64,000 nt of DNA from an uncultured Duncaniella sp. (GCA_910578615.1 CAJTRI010000004.1:1-64000); one strand, 5' to 3'. Positions 25,701-33,791 are shown, counted from the stretch's first letter. Notes: generated by a model from the letters alone, not told the origin. A program made the numbers and translations.

Positions 25701-26110
25701 GGACATATTCGGTTTCCTATACTGCCGAAGGACTTTCGCAGGGAGAGCACATGCTCACCGTGACCGCACGTGACGCCGCCGGCAACAAGACAGAGGAACA
25801 TGTGACGTTCATCACATCCCCCGCCGCACCACCTGCCCGTCTCGAGACCGCCGGTATATCCCGTGGCAGAGCGGTATTCGACCTCATACACGACATGAAT
25901 GACACCCCTTCGGCACGTTTGGTGATACGTGACATCGAAGGGCGCACCGTGACAGTACGCGAGAATGCCACATTCCCTATGGAATGGGACTGCACGGACA
26001 CAGACGGACGCACCCCTCTCCCTGACGGCACATACCGCGCCTCGGCCATCATCAGCACTCAGCAATATCACACAGCAACACCCGAAACTGAATTCACAAT
26101 ACTCAGATGA
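22778..26110 (+). CDS. porU: type IX secretion system sortase PorU
   Basis: Gingipain-family (C25) cysteine protease on the cell surface that removes C-terminal sorting domains from T9SS cargo and attaches the cargo to anionic lipopolysaccharide. It has 1110 residues, close to the roughly 1150 of known PorU. A signal peptide is followed by a beta-rich N-terminal region, then the catalytic domain with His636 in FTGHGSRD and Cys668 in FLASCSSGS. The C-terminus is an Ig-like FlgD-type domain (MEWDCTDTDGRTPLPDGTY), typical of PorU. The start is the ATG before a Lys-containing signal peptide. fmt overlaps by ATGA. Three candidate substrates lie at 30495, 32035 and 34324. Confidence 0.92.
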   Translation: MKIPSAKYLLTTFSLLLSATLSVCGSTVASHAPSLAEGTWIKVRAGKEGIQRLSHKRLGEWGITDTDNIVVAGFGSVEMAHTLATAPDHLPVVPVIRGDDAVYFYAEGDDRVSLTSPSSFVRHRNLYSSGSYYYICVNPAHPSPEMAVENEGSFTDTAPATNYISVQIKQHEQTTPANFGLFFFSKDFSDGSTAEFDFDISDIASDAALTCNVVGAHDEEMGLKPSFTLTRGAASSVTVKHASIGKPSSTNLYMHSSDHRMTITPDTGCDTLTLSISTGNKNFTYIAADQASLIFRRNAVYKGSEMLMHFYGLAKKRNISVKGLPSTAIVMDVTTPRSPRLLPCMFYDEGTVICPGDMTDGHSVAAFVPSPAITEPSYAGTLSGTPDLRAMESVDMLIVATDDAYTGACRLAAAHEEAQGLRTAVVRQRDILDNFSSGALHPDALRRLARILHSRPDRPLRYLLIIGETHFDTKGNRYHPASELSVHYQTEDPSEARSNARGYCADSYFGTFPDITPQSLASLSDLTLSIGVGRIPFAGSRLENVIDKYIAYLADPLLAGDPAKCIIWGGLGDDLIHMADAEHNAAAVIAAKEGVTVSRPHHGLFRCLRNNEFPSHKEYVGRLFASNPSFINFTGHGSRDAIDHYLFRLSEADRTVFGSMPVIFLASCSSGSFDQGENSLGTAWLGRPDGPAAIIAAGRSVFQTSNAHFNAAFAAELFSASPGDCIGDIYRRAFNSTGTTIAQRINNLCYNLLGDPALPIRASSGSVSAEYVGDRQLTTPVSIPALTPTRLYGSILDADGNTDTSRSGLLTVTLFESPDKAATRPENDPEGKTISFLLEETPLQTTIVNVTDGRWETVLTPPLSSVQGSNRLTMSFIGSDGLSAAGETRLLTVTEPVGNTTKTDNDPPVISITSCGSAITDRTILPPLPTFDITLSDSGSGVSINNAMIGVKPRLMIDGLLVSGTAYSFRPVSAGTYSVSYTAEGLSQGEHMLTVTARDAAGNKTEEHVTFITSPAAPPARLETAGISRGRAVFDLIHDMNDTPSARLVIRDIEGRTVTVRENATFPMEWDCTDTDGRTPLPDGTYRASAIISTQQYHTATPETEFTILR

Positions 26111-27054
26111 AGAAAGAAGATCTCCGCATAGTTTTCCTCGGCACGCCCGAGTTCGCAGTCGAAAGCCTTGACGCAATAGTCCGAGAAGGCTACAACGTGG
26201 TCGGCGTGGTCACCATGCCTGACAAACCGGCCGGGCGCGGCCATCGCATGTTCCAGTCACCAGTGAAGTTATGTGCAACCGAGCACGGACTGAAAATCAT
26301 GCAGCCCGTCAGACTGAAAGACCCGGAATTCGTGGAAGAACTGCGCTCACTCCGCGCAGACCTCTTCATCGTCATAGCCTTCCGAATGCTCCCCGAGGCC
26401 GTATGGGCCATGCCGCCGCTGGGCACTTTCAACCTTCATGCCTCGCTGCTTCCCCGCTACCGTGGCGCGGCACCGATCAACCGTGCCGTCATGAACGGCG
26501 ATACCGAGACCGGCGTCACCACCTTCTTCCTCCGCCATGACATCGACACCGGCGACATCATCTCCCAAGAGAAAGTGGCAATACTACCCACCGACAATGT
26601 GGGCGATGTCCACGACCGGCTCATGCATCTCGGGGCCGCTCTTACACTCAAAACCATACGTGACATCATAGACGGAACCCTCACCACCATCCCGCAAGAC
26701 ACCCTCACGGGTGGAATAGAACCGACACCGGCTCCCAAGATATTCCAAGAAGACTGCGAAATCCATTGGGAATGGCCGGCCGAGAGAGTCCACAACCTCG
26801 TCCGAGGCCTTTCCCCATATCCCGGCGCATGGACTGACACCGTCCTGCCCGGCGAAAACCCTGTCAGACTGAAAGTATTCGAGACCGCCGTACTCCCAGA
26901 CCATCAACCTATCCCCGCAGGAAAGACAGTGTGTGACGGAACAAGGATAATCGTAGGGACTGCCGACTCGCCGGTGGAAATCCTCTCTCTCCAAGCCCCG
27001 GGCAAACGGCGCATGACAACGGCCGACTTCCTCAGAGGCACAAGATTGATGTAG
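26107..27054 (+). CDS. fmt: methionyl-tRNA formyltransferase
   Basis: Formylates initiator Met-tRNA using 10-formyl-tetrahydrofolate. The 315-residue protein has RIVFLGTPEFAVESLDAI at the N-terminus, the catalytic block FNLHASLLPRYRGAAPINRA (Asn/His) and the Asp in the DIDTGDIISQ segment, plus the C-terminal OB-like domain. It is translationally coupled to porU. No formyl-peptide deformylase gene is adjacent. Confidence 0.97.
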   Translation: MKKEDLRIVFLGTPEFAVESLDAIVREGYNVVGVVTMPDKPAGRGHRMFQSPVKLCATEHGLKIMQPVRLKDPEFVEELRSLRADLFIVIAFRMLPEAVWAMPPLGTFNLHASLLPRYRGAAPINRAVMNGDTETGVTTFFLRHDIDTGDIISQEKVAILPTDNVGDVHDRLMHLGAALTLKTIRDIIDGTLTTIPQDTLTGGIEPTPAPKIFQEDCEIHWEWPAERVHNLVRGLSPYPGAWTDTVLPGENPVRLKVFETAVLPDHQPIPAGKTVCDGTRIIVGTADSPVEILSLQAPGKRRMTTADFLRGTRLM

Positions 27055-27101
27055 GCCACGACCGCCCAATGACGGACAGAGAAATTTTATACTCTAAGGA
27101 A

Positions 27102-27133
27102 TTGCCACTTAAAGAATAATTTCACTATCTTTG
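27102..27133 (+). promoter_or_regulatory. upstream promoter, 225 bases before the thioredoxin gene
   Basis: TTG (27102-27104), 21-base spacer, TATCTTTG (27126-27133). It is well formed but far from any start codon. Confidence 0.65.
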
Positions 27134-27295
27134 CTTCCGACCCAAGAAAAAGTGTTTTACCGACCTAAAACGTGAATCTTAGACAATCCTTTAAAACTCG
27201 TCAGGCAGACACGTGACATTATATAAACTATTGTTTACGGCACAACCTCCTCAAATCTAAATATTCATCTGCTTTTGCAAAATCCGAAAAAACAT

Positions 27296-27327
27296 TTTGC
27301 AAAATCACTTGGAATATACTACTTTTG
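27296..27327 (+). promoter_or_regulatory. promoter of the thioredoxin/DUF6029/Omp28 cluster
   Basis: TTTG (27296-27299), 20-base spacer, TACTTTTG (27320-27327), 30 bases before the first ATG of the cluster. Confidence 0.85.
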
Positions 27328-27357
27328 TAAAGATAATCCATAAAAAGACCAATCATC

Positions 27358-27858
27358 ATGCGCACAATCCTCAGCATTTTCGCGACAATCGCCATCATAC
27401 TGGGTGCTACCGCCCCCGCATCGGCGCAACTGCCCTCAGTCCAGGTCAAAGACCTCAACGGAAAGACCGTCGACACAGCCACGCTTTCAAACGACGGCAA
27501 CCCCTATCTCATCAGCTTCTTCGCCACATGGTGCAAACCCTGTCTGCGCGAGCTTAAAGCCATCCACGAACTCTACCCCGACTGGCAGGACGAGACAGGG
27601 GTGAATATGTATATCGTCTCCATTGACGAGGCCCAGAACACCCACAAGGTAAAGCCCCTTGTGGATGCCGAGGGCTGGGAATATGACGTCCTCCTTGATG
27701 CCAACGGCGACTTCTACCGCTCGCTCGGCATACAGGGTGTGCCCCATATGCTCATCCTTGACGGCAACGGAAAGATAGTCGAATCACACTCCGGCTATAC
27801 AGACGGCGCCGAGCATGACATCATCAAGAAGATCCGCTCACTCAAATCAGCCGAATAA
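27358..27858 (+). CDS. TlpA-family periplasmic thioredoxin
   Basis: Thiol-disulfide oxidoreductase of 166 residues. The signal peptide (TIAIILGATAPASA) exports it; the mature protein is a TlpA/ResA-like thioredoxin with active site FATWCKPC (about residue 60) and the cis-Pro segment IQGVPHMLIL. The WCKPC motif and small insertion suit a reductase acting on specific envelope partners. It leads a four-gene cluster with DUF6029, Omp28 (which has its own CxxC) and a Cys-containing T9SS protein, so those are its likely clients (inference). Confidence 0.92.
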   Translation: MRTILSIFATIAIILGATAPASAQLPSVQVKDLNGKTVDTATLSNDGNPYLISFFATWCKPCLRELKAIHELYPDWQDETGVNMYIVSIDEAQNTHKVKPLVDAEGWEYDVLLDANGDFYRSLGIQGVPHMLILDGNGKIVESHSGYTDGAEHDIIKKIRSLKSAE

Positions 27859-27894
27859 ACCTTTCCCCTCCTTATATCCTTACCGACGACGCAG

Positions 27895-29580
27895 ATGAAA
27901 CCCACCAAGTCACTTTCCTCGCTCCTTCTTGCGGCAGCCCTTGCCGCTCCCGCTGTCTCCGAGGCCATCACCATAGGCGGCGACAACGGCGTGGCCCTCC
28001 ACGGCAGCGTCCAGGCCGACGTGCTCTTCCCCAAGGAAGACGAGGCCATCAACACCGGGAAGTATGACAAGGACATCCTGTTCAACACTTACGCGGATCT
28101 CAACATGATTTCCCGCTACGTCGATGCCGGCGTGCGCCTCGAATTCATGAAATGGCCGCTTCCGGGCTATGAACCCGACTTTGCAGGATGGGGTGTCCCC
28201 AACATCTATGTAAAAGGACGCTACAAAGGTTTCGAACTGACGGCCGGTGACTTCTACGAGCAGTTTGGCAGCGGGTTCATACTCCGCACATATCAGGAGC
28301 GCTCACTCGGCATAGACAACAGCATCCGGGGAGGCCGCCTGAAAGTCAACGCGCTGCGCGGATTCAACTTCACCGTGCTCGGAGGCCTACAACGTCGCTA
28401 CTGGGACTGGAAGAAACACTCCCAGGTCTATGGAGCCGACATGGAGGTCAATATCTCCGAACTCTCCCGCCGTCTCGCCGACAAAGGGATAGGCTGGACG
28501 TTTGGCGCAAGCTACGTTCTCAAACACGAGGATGACCAGGACATCGACATCACCGGCACGGACTACCGCCTCAATCTTCCCAAGACGGTAGGCGCGTTTG
28601 ACCTGCGCACCAATTTCCGCAAGGGCAACTTCGGCGTTCTCGGAGAGTTTGCCTGGAAAGGACAGGATCCGTCATTTGACAACAATTACACCTACGGCAA
28701 AGGAACCGCCGCCATGCTTTCAGGTTCCTACTCACGCTCAGGCATCAGCGCGCTCATACAGGCCAAGCGCAGCGAGAATATGTCGTTCCGCTCACAGAGG
28801 ATGATGTCAGGCACATCGGTGTTCCTCAACAATATGCCTGCCTTTGCCTACCAGCACACATATTCCCTCCCGGCCCTGTATCCCTATGCCACACAGGCAG
28901 CCCCCGGCGAGTGGGCATTCCAAGGTTCGTTTGCCTATACCTTCAAGCGCAAAACCCCTCTCGGAGGCCGATACGGCACCAAGATAAAGGTCAACGCCAG
29001 CTATATACGCGGTCTCGACCGCGACCGCCCCACCCCGATTTTGGGCAACTCGATAGCGGGTACAGACGGATACAAGTCAGCCTTCTTCAAGATGGGAGAG
29101 GAATATTACCACGACTTCAACATACAGATCGAGAAGAAACTCTCACGCAGCTACTCTCTCTCGTTCATGTATATGAACCAGATGGTCAACGACGACATTC
29201 TCAAAATCTCGGAGGCTGAGCATGCCGGAAAAATAAAGACCAATATCTTTGTACTTGACGGCAAATGGTCGATTGACAATCGCTTCACACTCCGCACCGA
29301 GCTGCAATACCTCACCACCCGCCAAGACCAGAAAGACTGGGCCTACGGACTTGTGGAGCTTTCAGTGGCTCCGTATCTCATGTTCACCCTCAGCGACATG
29401 TGGAACTGCGGTGACACCGGCACCCACTACTACATGGGAGGCGTCACAGCCAACTATCGTTCCAACCGCCTGATGCTCAGCTATGGCCGTACACGCGAAG
29501 GCTTCAACTGCGCCGGAGGGGTCTGCCGCAAGGTTCCCGCCTCACGAGGCTTCCAGATTGCCTATACCTATAATTTCTAA
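27895..29580 (+). CDS. DUF6029 family outer-membrane beta-barrel-like protein
   Basis: 561 residues with a signal peptide (SLLLAAALAAPAVSEA). The body is rich in alternating aromatic/polar strands (RYVDAGVRLEFM, FTLRTELQYL, GFQIAYTYNF at the very end), as in outer-membrane barrels; the terminal Phe fits. The segment TAGDFYEQFGSGFILRTYQE is characteristic of the Bacteroidetes DUF6029 family, which has no established function. It is usually found next to thioredoxin and Omp28 genes, as here. Confidence 0.85.
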   Translation: MKPTKSLSSLLLAAALAAPAVSEAITIGGDNGVALHGSVQADVLFPKEDEAINTGKYDKDILFNTYADLNMISRYVDAGVRLEFMKWPLPGYEPDFAGWGVPNIYVKGRYKGFELTAGDFYEQFGSGFILRTYQERSLGIDNSIRGGRLKVNALRGFNFTVLGGLQRRYWDWKKHSQVYGADMEVNISELSRRLADKGIGWTFGASYVLKHEDDQDIDITGTDYRLNLPKTVGAFDLRTNFRKGNFGVLGEFAWKGQDPSFDNNYTYGKGTAAMLSGSYSRSGISALIQAKRSENMSFRSQRMMSGTSVFLNNMPAFAYQHTYSLPALYPYATQAAPGEWAFQGSFAYTFKRKTPLGGRYGTKIKVNASYIRGLDRDRPTPILGNSIAGTDGYKSAFFKMGEEYYHDFNIQIEKKLSRSYSLSFMYMNQMVNDDILKISEAEHAGKIKTNIFVLDGKWSIDNRFTLRTELQYLTTRQDQKDWAYGLVELSVAPYLMFTLSDMWNCGDTGTHYYMGGVTANYRSNRLMLSYGRTREGFNCAGGVCRKVPASRGFQIAYTYNF

Positions 29581-29609
29581 ACTCTCTCTCATCTCTCACA
29601 CTCCCATAA

Positions 29610-30440
29610 ATGAAACTGACATCGCTCAAATACCTTCTATTCGCTCTCCCCGCACTCGGATTCACAGCCTGTGACAACATTGACGCCGATGACCGATTTA
29701 TCGAGACCGAGCCTGTGATTCCGGGACGCACAGTCCTGCTCGAAGACTTCACCGGCCAGAACTGTCGAAACTGTCCTGACGCCCACAAGGAGATAGAACT
29801 GATCAAGGAGCAACACGGCGACAACGTGATAGCCGTCAGCGTACATGCCGGCGGTTTCGGAATCTCAGTCAACAGCACCAACTTCGAGACCGACTATGTA
29901 GGCCTCATGCAGCCCGAAGGTGACGAATATGACTCCCGCTACAACACGTTGCAGACATGGCCGGCAGGCACCGTCAACCGAGGCTCCACCCTCAACTCCG
30001 ACAGCTGGGCCACCGCCGTCCGAAACGCCCTGTCTACCGAGGCTGAGATAGCCATCGACATCGAGGCCGCTCCGTCGGCCGACAAATCCACCATCGAGAT
30101 AACATCCACACTTCGTCCCTCAGCCAACCTCAAAGGCCGTTACCAGCTGTGGATGACAGAAGACAACATCGTGGCCCGCCAGCGCGACGGCTCAAAGCTC
30201 ATACGTGACTATGTGCACAACCACGTGTTCCGTGGAGCCATCAACGGAACATGGGGCGAGGAGATGACACTCACATCAGGAGTCCACTCCACCCTATCGC
30301 ATTCCGTAGCCGTGCGCAACAACGAAAAAGAACGCTGGGACGTGAACAACCTCACAGTGGTTGCGTTTTTCTATGATGAGACAGGCGTCCTCCAAGCCGC
30401 AAAGGCCAAAATATCCGATACCACGTCTCCTGCCGAATAA
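29610..30440 (+). CDS. Omp28-related outer membrane lipoprotein
   Basis: 276-residue lipoprotein (lipobox GFTAC, Cys20). The mature N-terminus contains LLEDFTGQNCRNCPDAHKEI, a thioredoxin-fold-like CxxCP motif conserved in Omp28 proteins, followed by a beta-sandwich C-terminal half. Omp28 is a surface antigen in Porphyromonas; its molecular role is unclear. The gene lies 29 bases after DUF6029 and 54 before the T9SS-sorted protein, consistent with one transcript. Confidence 0.87.
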   Translation: MKLTSLKYLLFALPALGFTACDNIDADDRFIETEPVIPGRTVLLEDFTGQNCRNCPDAHKEIELIKEQHGDNVIAVSVHAGGFGISVNSTNFETDYVGLMQPEGDEYDSRYNTLQTWPAGTVNRGSTLNSDSWATAVRNALSTEAEIAIDIEAAPSADKSTIEITSTLRPSANLKGRYQLWMTEDNIVARQRDGSKLIRDYVHNHVFRGAINGTWGEEMTLTSGVHSTLSHSVAVRNNEKERWDVNNLTVVAFFYDETGVLQAAKAKISDTTSPAE

Positions 30441-30494
30441 ACAGACCTGGTTTCAACTATTTACCATTGACAATCAACAAAAACCTATAAGCGT

Positions 30495-31196
30495 ATGAAG
30501 AAATTCTACCTCCTTCTCGCCGCACTCCTCGTGGCCGGCGTGGCAAACGCCAATCTCACATTCTGGATTGGTGACAAACAGATCGAGCCTAACACCACCA
30601 TCACATTCTCAGAGATAGAGAAAGAGGTGACCGGTGACGGAATCGAAGTAATAATGGCCCCCGAGCTTTACATCTCATCTGACATATACACTAAAAACCT
30701 GTGGGTATCGGCAACATGTACCTCAGGCCAGAAGATACAGATGTGTGCAGGTGGCAGCTGCGAAGCCGGCACAACTGTCAAGAAAAACAGCTTAAAGGTA
30801 AACGCCGATTTCAAGCAGCCTCTTGAATTCGAGTACATCAACACCCATGCCTCCGAAGCTGACATACCCACCAATATCTCCGTCATGTTCGAGGCTCAGG
30901 ACGGCACCAAGACAAACACCAATATCGCCTACACCCTCGTGATGAATCCGAGCAACTCATCACTCACGCTTGTTGAAACCACCAAGCCTGTCCGCTACAC
31001 AACCGCCGGACTCGAATACAATCTTGACGGTCACGCCAACATAGCACTCTATGACATCACAGGCCGTCAGGTGCTCAACGTATCAGCCGAAGGCCAGGGA
31101 ACGGTCAACACCCATACCCTCCATACAGGCATCTACATCTACTCTGTCCGCACCGCCTCCGGCGACAAACTGACAGGCAAGATCTACGTGAAATAA
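30495..31196 (+). CDS. small T9SS-sorted protein
   Basis: 233 residues with a signal peptide (LLAALLVAGVANA), a beta-rich body of about 140 residues and a C-terminal type A T9SS sorting domain (IALYDITGRQVLNV, then HTGIYIYSVRTASGDK ending in KIYVK). The body holds three closely spaced cysteines (ATCTSGQKIQMCAGGSCEAG), a plausible disulfide substrate for the thioredoxin encoded in the same cluster. The body family is not recognised. PorU at 22778 would be the processing sortase. Confidence 0.87.
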   Translation: MKKFYLLLAALLVAGVANANLTFWIGDKQIEPNTTITFSEIEKEVTGDGIEVIMAPELYISSDIYTKNLWVSATCTSGQKIQMCAGGSCEAGTTVKKNSLKVNADFKQPLEFEYINTHASEADIPTNISVMFEAQDGTKTNTNIAYTLVMNPSNSSLTLVETTKPVRYTTAGLEYNLDGHANIALYDITGRQVLNVSAEGQGTVNTHTLHTGIYIYSVRTASGDKLTGKIYVK

Positions 31197-31396
31197 TCAA
31201 GATCCACCTTATAGGATACATATCTATATATTGCAACGCCGCATGGGCGAAACAATATAACAGTTAAAACAAACTGCATCCCGGAAGCCATTGAAAAAAC
31301 TTTCGAGGTGCAGTTTGAGATTTTAAGAAAGTGTACATTACGCCCTGTTCTGACACCTTCTAAGAGTGAAATAGCCGCAAAATATGTTTTAAAGCA

Positions 31397-31435
31397 TAAT
31401 TTTGCAGCATATTTCAAAAACTTTTTGTAACTTTG
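31397..31435 (+). promoter_or_regulatory. tandem -7 elements upstream of two small ORFs
   Basis: Two exact TAnnTTTG words lie on the + strand, TAATTTTG (31397-31404) and TAACTTTG (31428-31435). The nearest reading frame downstream is the 42-codon ORF at 31525, giving a leader of about 85 bases. No clear -33 TTTG at standard spacing. The 200 bases before these, back to the end of the T9SS gene, show no gene. Confidence 0.72.
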
Positions 31436-31524
31436 CAGCGTTATTAAGACAGATATAAGGGAAAACACGAACCGCAGAGGCGGCCCGTAATCCCAAGAGT
31501 TTCCAATATTAATTATATATATTT

Positions 31525-31653
31525 ATGCTTATGACTGTTTCTTTCAAGGCCTTTCGCGCCGATGTCAAGCACTGTCTTCACAATCTTGGTTGTTCCGACA
31601 GTTTCCGTCCTACCGGCGACTGCATGATGCGTCGCAACGAGTCACGCGACTAA
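31525..31653 (+). CDS. small ORF 1, 42 aa, unrecognised
   Basis: A 42-residue basic peptide with three cysteines (CLHNLGC, GDC) and no membrane helix. Support for coding: third codon positions are mostly C or T as in neighbouring genes, an AT-rich stretch precedes the ATG as usual in this phylum, and it lies within a unit bounded by tandem promoters and an intrinsic terminator. ATG 31531 is an alternative start. I know no family for it; it could instead be a leader peptide for the second ORF. Confidence 0.55.
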   Translation: MLMTVSFKAFRADVKHCLHNLGCSDSFRPTGDCMMRRNESRD

Positions 31654-31671
31654 ATCCCGCACAGGAAGACA

Positions 31672-31686
31672 GGTGTCACTGACACC
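31672..31686 (+). repeat. 15-base palindrome between the two small ORFs
   Basis: GGTGTCA-C-TGACACC is a perfect inverted repeat centred on one base, between the stop of small ORF 1 and the start of small ORF 2. It could form a short RNA hairpin or be a protein-binding site. Confidence 0.5.
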
Positions 31687-31699
31687 CCGACTCAAAAAA

Positions 31700-31810
31700 A
31701 TGATGTTGAACCTTTCTCAAAAAATCGAGACCTCTATGAAATTATCCAAAACTTACCGCCGTGTCCGCGACTGGTATCGCGAATCGGCAGCGCTCCTCTA
31801 CCACATCTGA
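31700..31810 (+). CDS. small ORF 2, 36 aa, unrecognised
   Basis: A 36-residue basic, aromatic peptide, or 24 residues from the internal ATG at 31736. The C-terminal part SKTYRRVRDWYRESAALLYH looks like an amphipathic basic helix. It is preceded by CTCAAAAAA, a good Bacteroidetes initiation context. It lies 46 bases after small ORF 1 within the same promoter-to-terminator unit. The function is unknown; a small regulatory or membrane-active peptide is possible. Confidence 0.55.
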   Translation: MMLNLSQKIETSMKLSKTYRRVRDWYRESAALLYHI

Positions 31811-31884
31811 CCACCCAGATGACTGTGAGCGCCACCACAGGCCTCTTTTTAAACAAAAAGACATTCCGAGTAATCAACCCAGAG

Positions 31885-31912
31885 AATCGTGCGAAGGCCA
31901 CGATTTTTTTTA
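31885..31912 (+). terminator. terminator of the small-ORF unit
   Basis: AATCGTG (31885-31891), seven-base loop, CACGATT (31899-31905), followed by an uninterrupted T run. A classical intrinsic terminator, about 75 bases after small ORF 2. Confidence 0.85.
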
Positions 31913-31983
31913 TATCCCATGGTAAAAGTATCGGTTTGTCATATTTTTTTCGACATTAATAGTATTTTTTGTGTTTTTTATCT

Positions 31984-31991
31984 TATCTTTG
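31984..31991 (+). promoter_or_regulatory. -7 promoter element for the T9SS-sorted propeller-like protein
   Basis: TATCTTTG, exact consensus, 43 bases before the ATG at 32035 and downstream of the small-ORF terminator. Confidence 0.75.
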
Positions 31992-32034
31992 CAATCATAG
32001 ATTACCATTCAATCATCACAAAAAACCTACATTA

Positions 32035-33750
32035 ATGAAGAAATCTCTACTCTTTGCAGTGCTTGGAAGCCTTTCCATCGGTTCCTTCGCACAACCGGCT
32101 ACGTCCATGGTGGAAGACTTCTATGGACAGAAGATGTCTCCCAACGGAAAGTACCTCCTCAGCAACTACTACGGTATGCTCCAGATATACAACAACGAGA
32201 CTGGACGCATCGTGTTCGACTATTCGGGTGACCAGCTCGGCGGATGGGGCCTTGGAAGCGCCGTCTCCGATGCCGGCGTAGCCGTTGGCTCAAACGATAT
32301 GGAACAGGCCATCATCATCATCGACAATAAGATGGTCATTCCTGACTGGAAGGATGAAACTATAACCTCTTCCAATTTCCACAGTATATCAGCCGATGCC
32401 ACACGTGTCTGCGGTTACACCACAGGAGGCACTGCCCCCTATGCATTGCCCATAGTTGCAGACATCACGCCTACCGGCGAAATCACCAAATGGCAGGTTC
32501 TCCCACACCCTGACAAAGACTTTCTGGGACGTGAGCCACAGCACATCACCGCTGTGGAAATGAGCGCTGACGGCAAAATCATTCTCGGACAGATTGTTGA
32601 CTGGACTGGATTCATCAACTATCCGATCATATACACAGAAGGCGCAGACGGGAAATGGTCTTATACACTCCCCTCGGAGAAAGACCTAAATCCCAATAAT
32701 ATAGAACTCCCTTACTGTCCCGAAAATGGCCCGGTCGGCCCCAATTATGAAGATTTCATGACGGCTGAACAGATAGAGAAGTACAATGCCGCATACCAAG
32801 AATATATTGACAGCGGCTACAACGAGGATCTCTTTCCCAAACTCGGTAATTTCATGACTCCCGAGCAAGCCGAGGCCTACAATGTAGCCGTAGCCGAATA
32901 CAACAAACTTGCAGATGAATACAACAAGCAGCTGATTGCTTACCAGGAAGCCTTCGACAACATTCTTGACTCGTCTCTAAATTTTGTGTTCAACCAGATG
33001 GCAATGACTGCTGACGGCAAGAAATTCGTCTGCTCTGCTGAAATAGGTGGCGAGGATTTCTATTCTCCTACCACATATATCGCATACGAATTCAATATTG
33101 CAGACGGCACCTATGGCCCTATAAACAGCACACTCAACCTCATAACCACCGACATTAATGACAATGGCACCATATTTGCCGCAACTCCGGTGGTAATGGG
33201 TGCAATGCCTCCTCAGGCCTATGTGAAGCCGGCAGATGCCTCTGACTTCGTCAGCATAGAAAAATATCTCGAAACCAACAATCCCGAAATGTCAAAATGG
33301 GTTGTTGACAACCTCACAGGCTACAATATCGAGATAGGCTTTGACCCTGACACCTATGAGCCTATCATGGGCGACTACCTGTTCTCAGGACAGCCGATAT
33401 CCAATGCAGACGGTACGGTCATTGCAGGTTCTACAGAGTCCTACGCATTCCACCCAACAGCCACTATCCTAACATACGTGCTCAACGGAGTGAAGACCTC
33501 AGGTGGAGGCTCGGCAGCTATTGACGGCATCAACTCCGACTCAGACCTCGTAATCACCTCTTCAAAGGGCGGTCTCATTATAGTAGACGGCGAATGCTCG
33601 GCTCTCACAGTCTATGACCTCAGCGGACGCACAGTGTTCTCCTCAACATCTGTTGGCAATTGCGTAGACACCGGCCTTACCACAGGTATATATATCGTCA
33701 AGGCCATAGGCGCCAACGGATCAACCGCCACCGCCAAGGTTTCGTTCTAA
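32035..33750 (+). CDS. T9SS-sorted secreted protein with helical insertion
   Basis: 571 residues from the ATG that begins a signal peptide (MKKSLLFAVLGSLSIGSFAQ); upstream in-frame codons are rejected because they precede the transcript start. Repeats of the type ISADATRVCGYT, MSADGKIILGQ and MTADGKKFVCS suggest a beta-propeller-like body. Between residues about 235 and 315 lies an acidic helical insertion with two similar units (FMTAEQIEKYNAAYQEY and FMTPEQAEAYNVAVAEY). It ends in a type A sorting domain (LTVYDLSGRTVFSS, TGIYIVKAIG). A surface or secreted location via T9SS is likely; the function is unknown. Confidence 0.86.
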   Translation: MKKSLLFAVLGSLSIGSFAQPATSMVEDFYGQKMSPNGKYLLSNYYGMLQIYNNETGRIVFDYSGDQLGGWGLGSAVSDAGVAVGSNDMEQAIIIIDNKMVIPDWKDETITSSNFHSISADATRVCGYTTGGTAPYALPIVADITPTGEITKWQVLPHPDKDFLGREPQHITAVEMSADGKIILGQIVDWTGFINYPIIYTEGADGKWSYTLPSEKDLNPNNIELPYCPENGPVGPNYEDFMTAEQIEKYNAAYQEYIDSGYNEDLFPKLGNFMTPEQAEAYNVAVAEYNKLADEYNKQLIAYQEAFDNILDSSLNFVFNQMAMTADGKKFVCSAEIGGEDFYSPTTYIAYEFNIADGTYGPINSTLNLITTDINDNGTIFAATPVVMGAMPPQAYVKPADASDFVSIEKYLETNNPEMSKWVVDNLTGYNIEIGFDPDTYEPIMGDYLFSGQPISNADGTVIAGSTESYAFHPTATILTYVLNGVKTSGGGSAAIDGINSDSDLVITSSKGGLIIVDGECSALTVYDLSGRTVFSSTSVGNCVDTGLTTGIYIVKAIGANGSTATAKVSF

Positions 33751-33791
33751 TCTCCCCCAGCATACTCCCCATAAGAAAGATGCGTCATAAT

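Larger units (their letters stand above)
27055..27357 (+). other. intergenic region with two promoters and no gene
   Basis: An AT-rich 303-base gap. It contains two full promoter matches in tandem (27102-27133 and 27296-27327). No reading frame longer than about 15 codons follows the first, so that promoter yields either a long leader for the thioredoxin gene or a small RNA. No convincing terminator was found for fmt. Confidence 0.6.

Noticed and set aside
31969..32034. Upstream start for the T9SS protein at 32035
   Set aside because: It precedes and overlaps the -7 element; the signal peptide begins at 32035.
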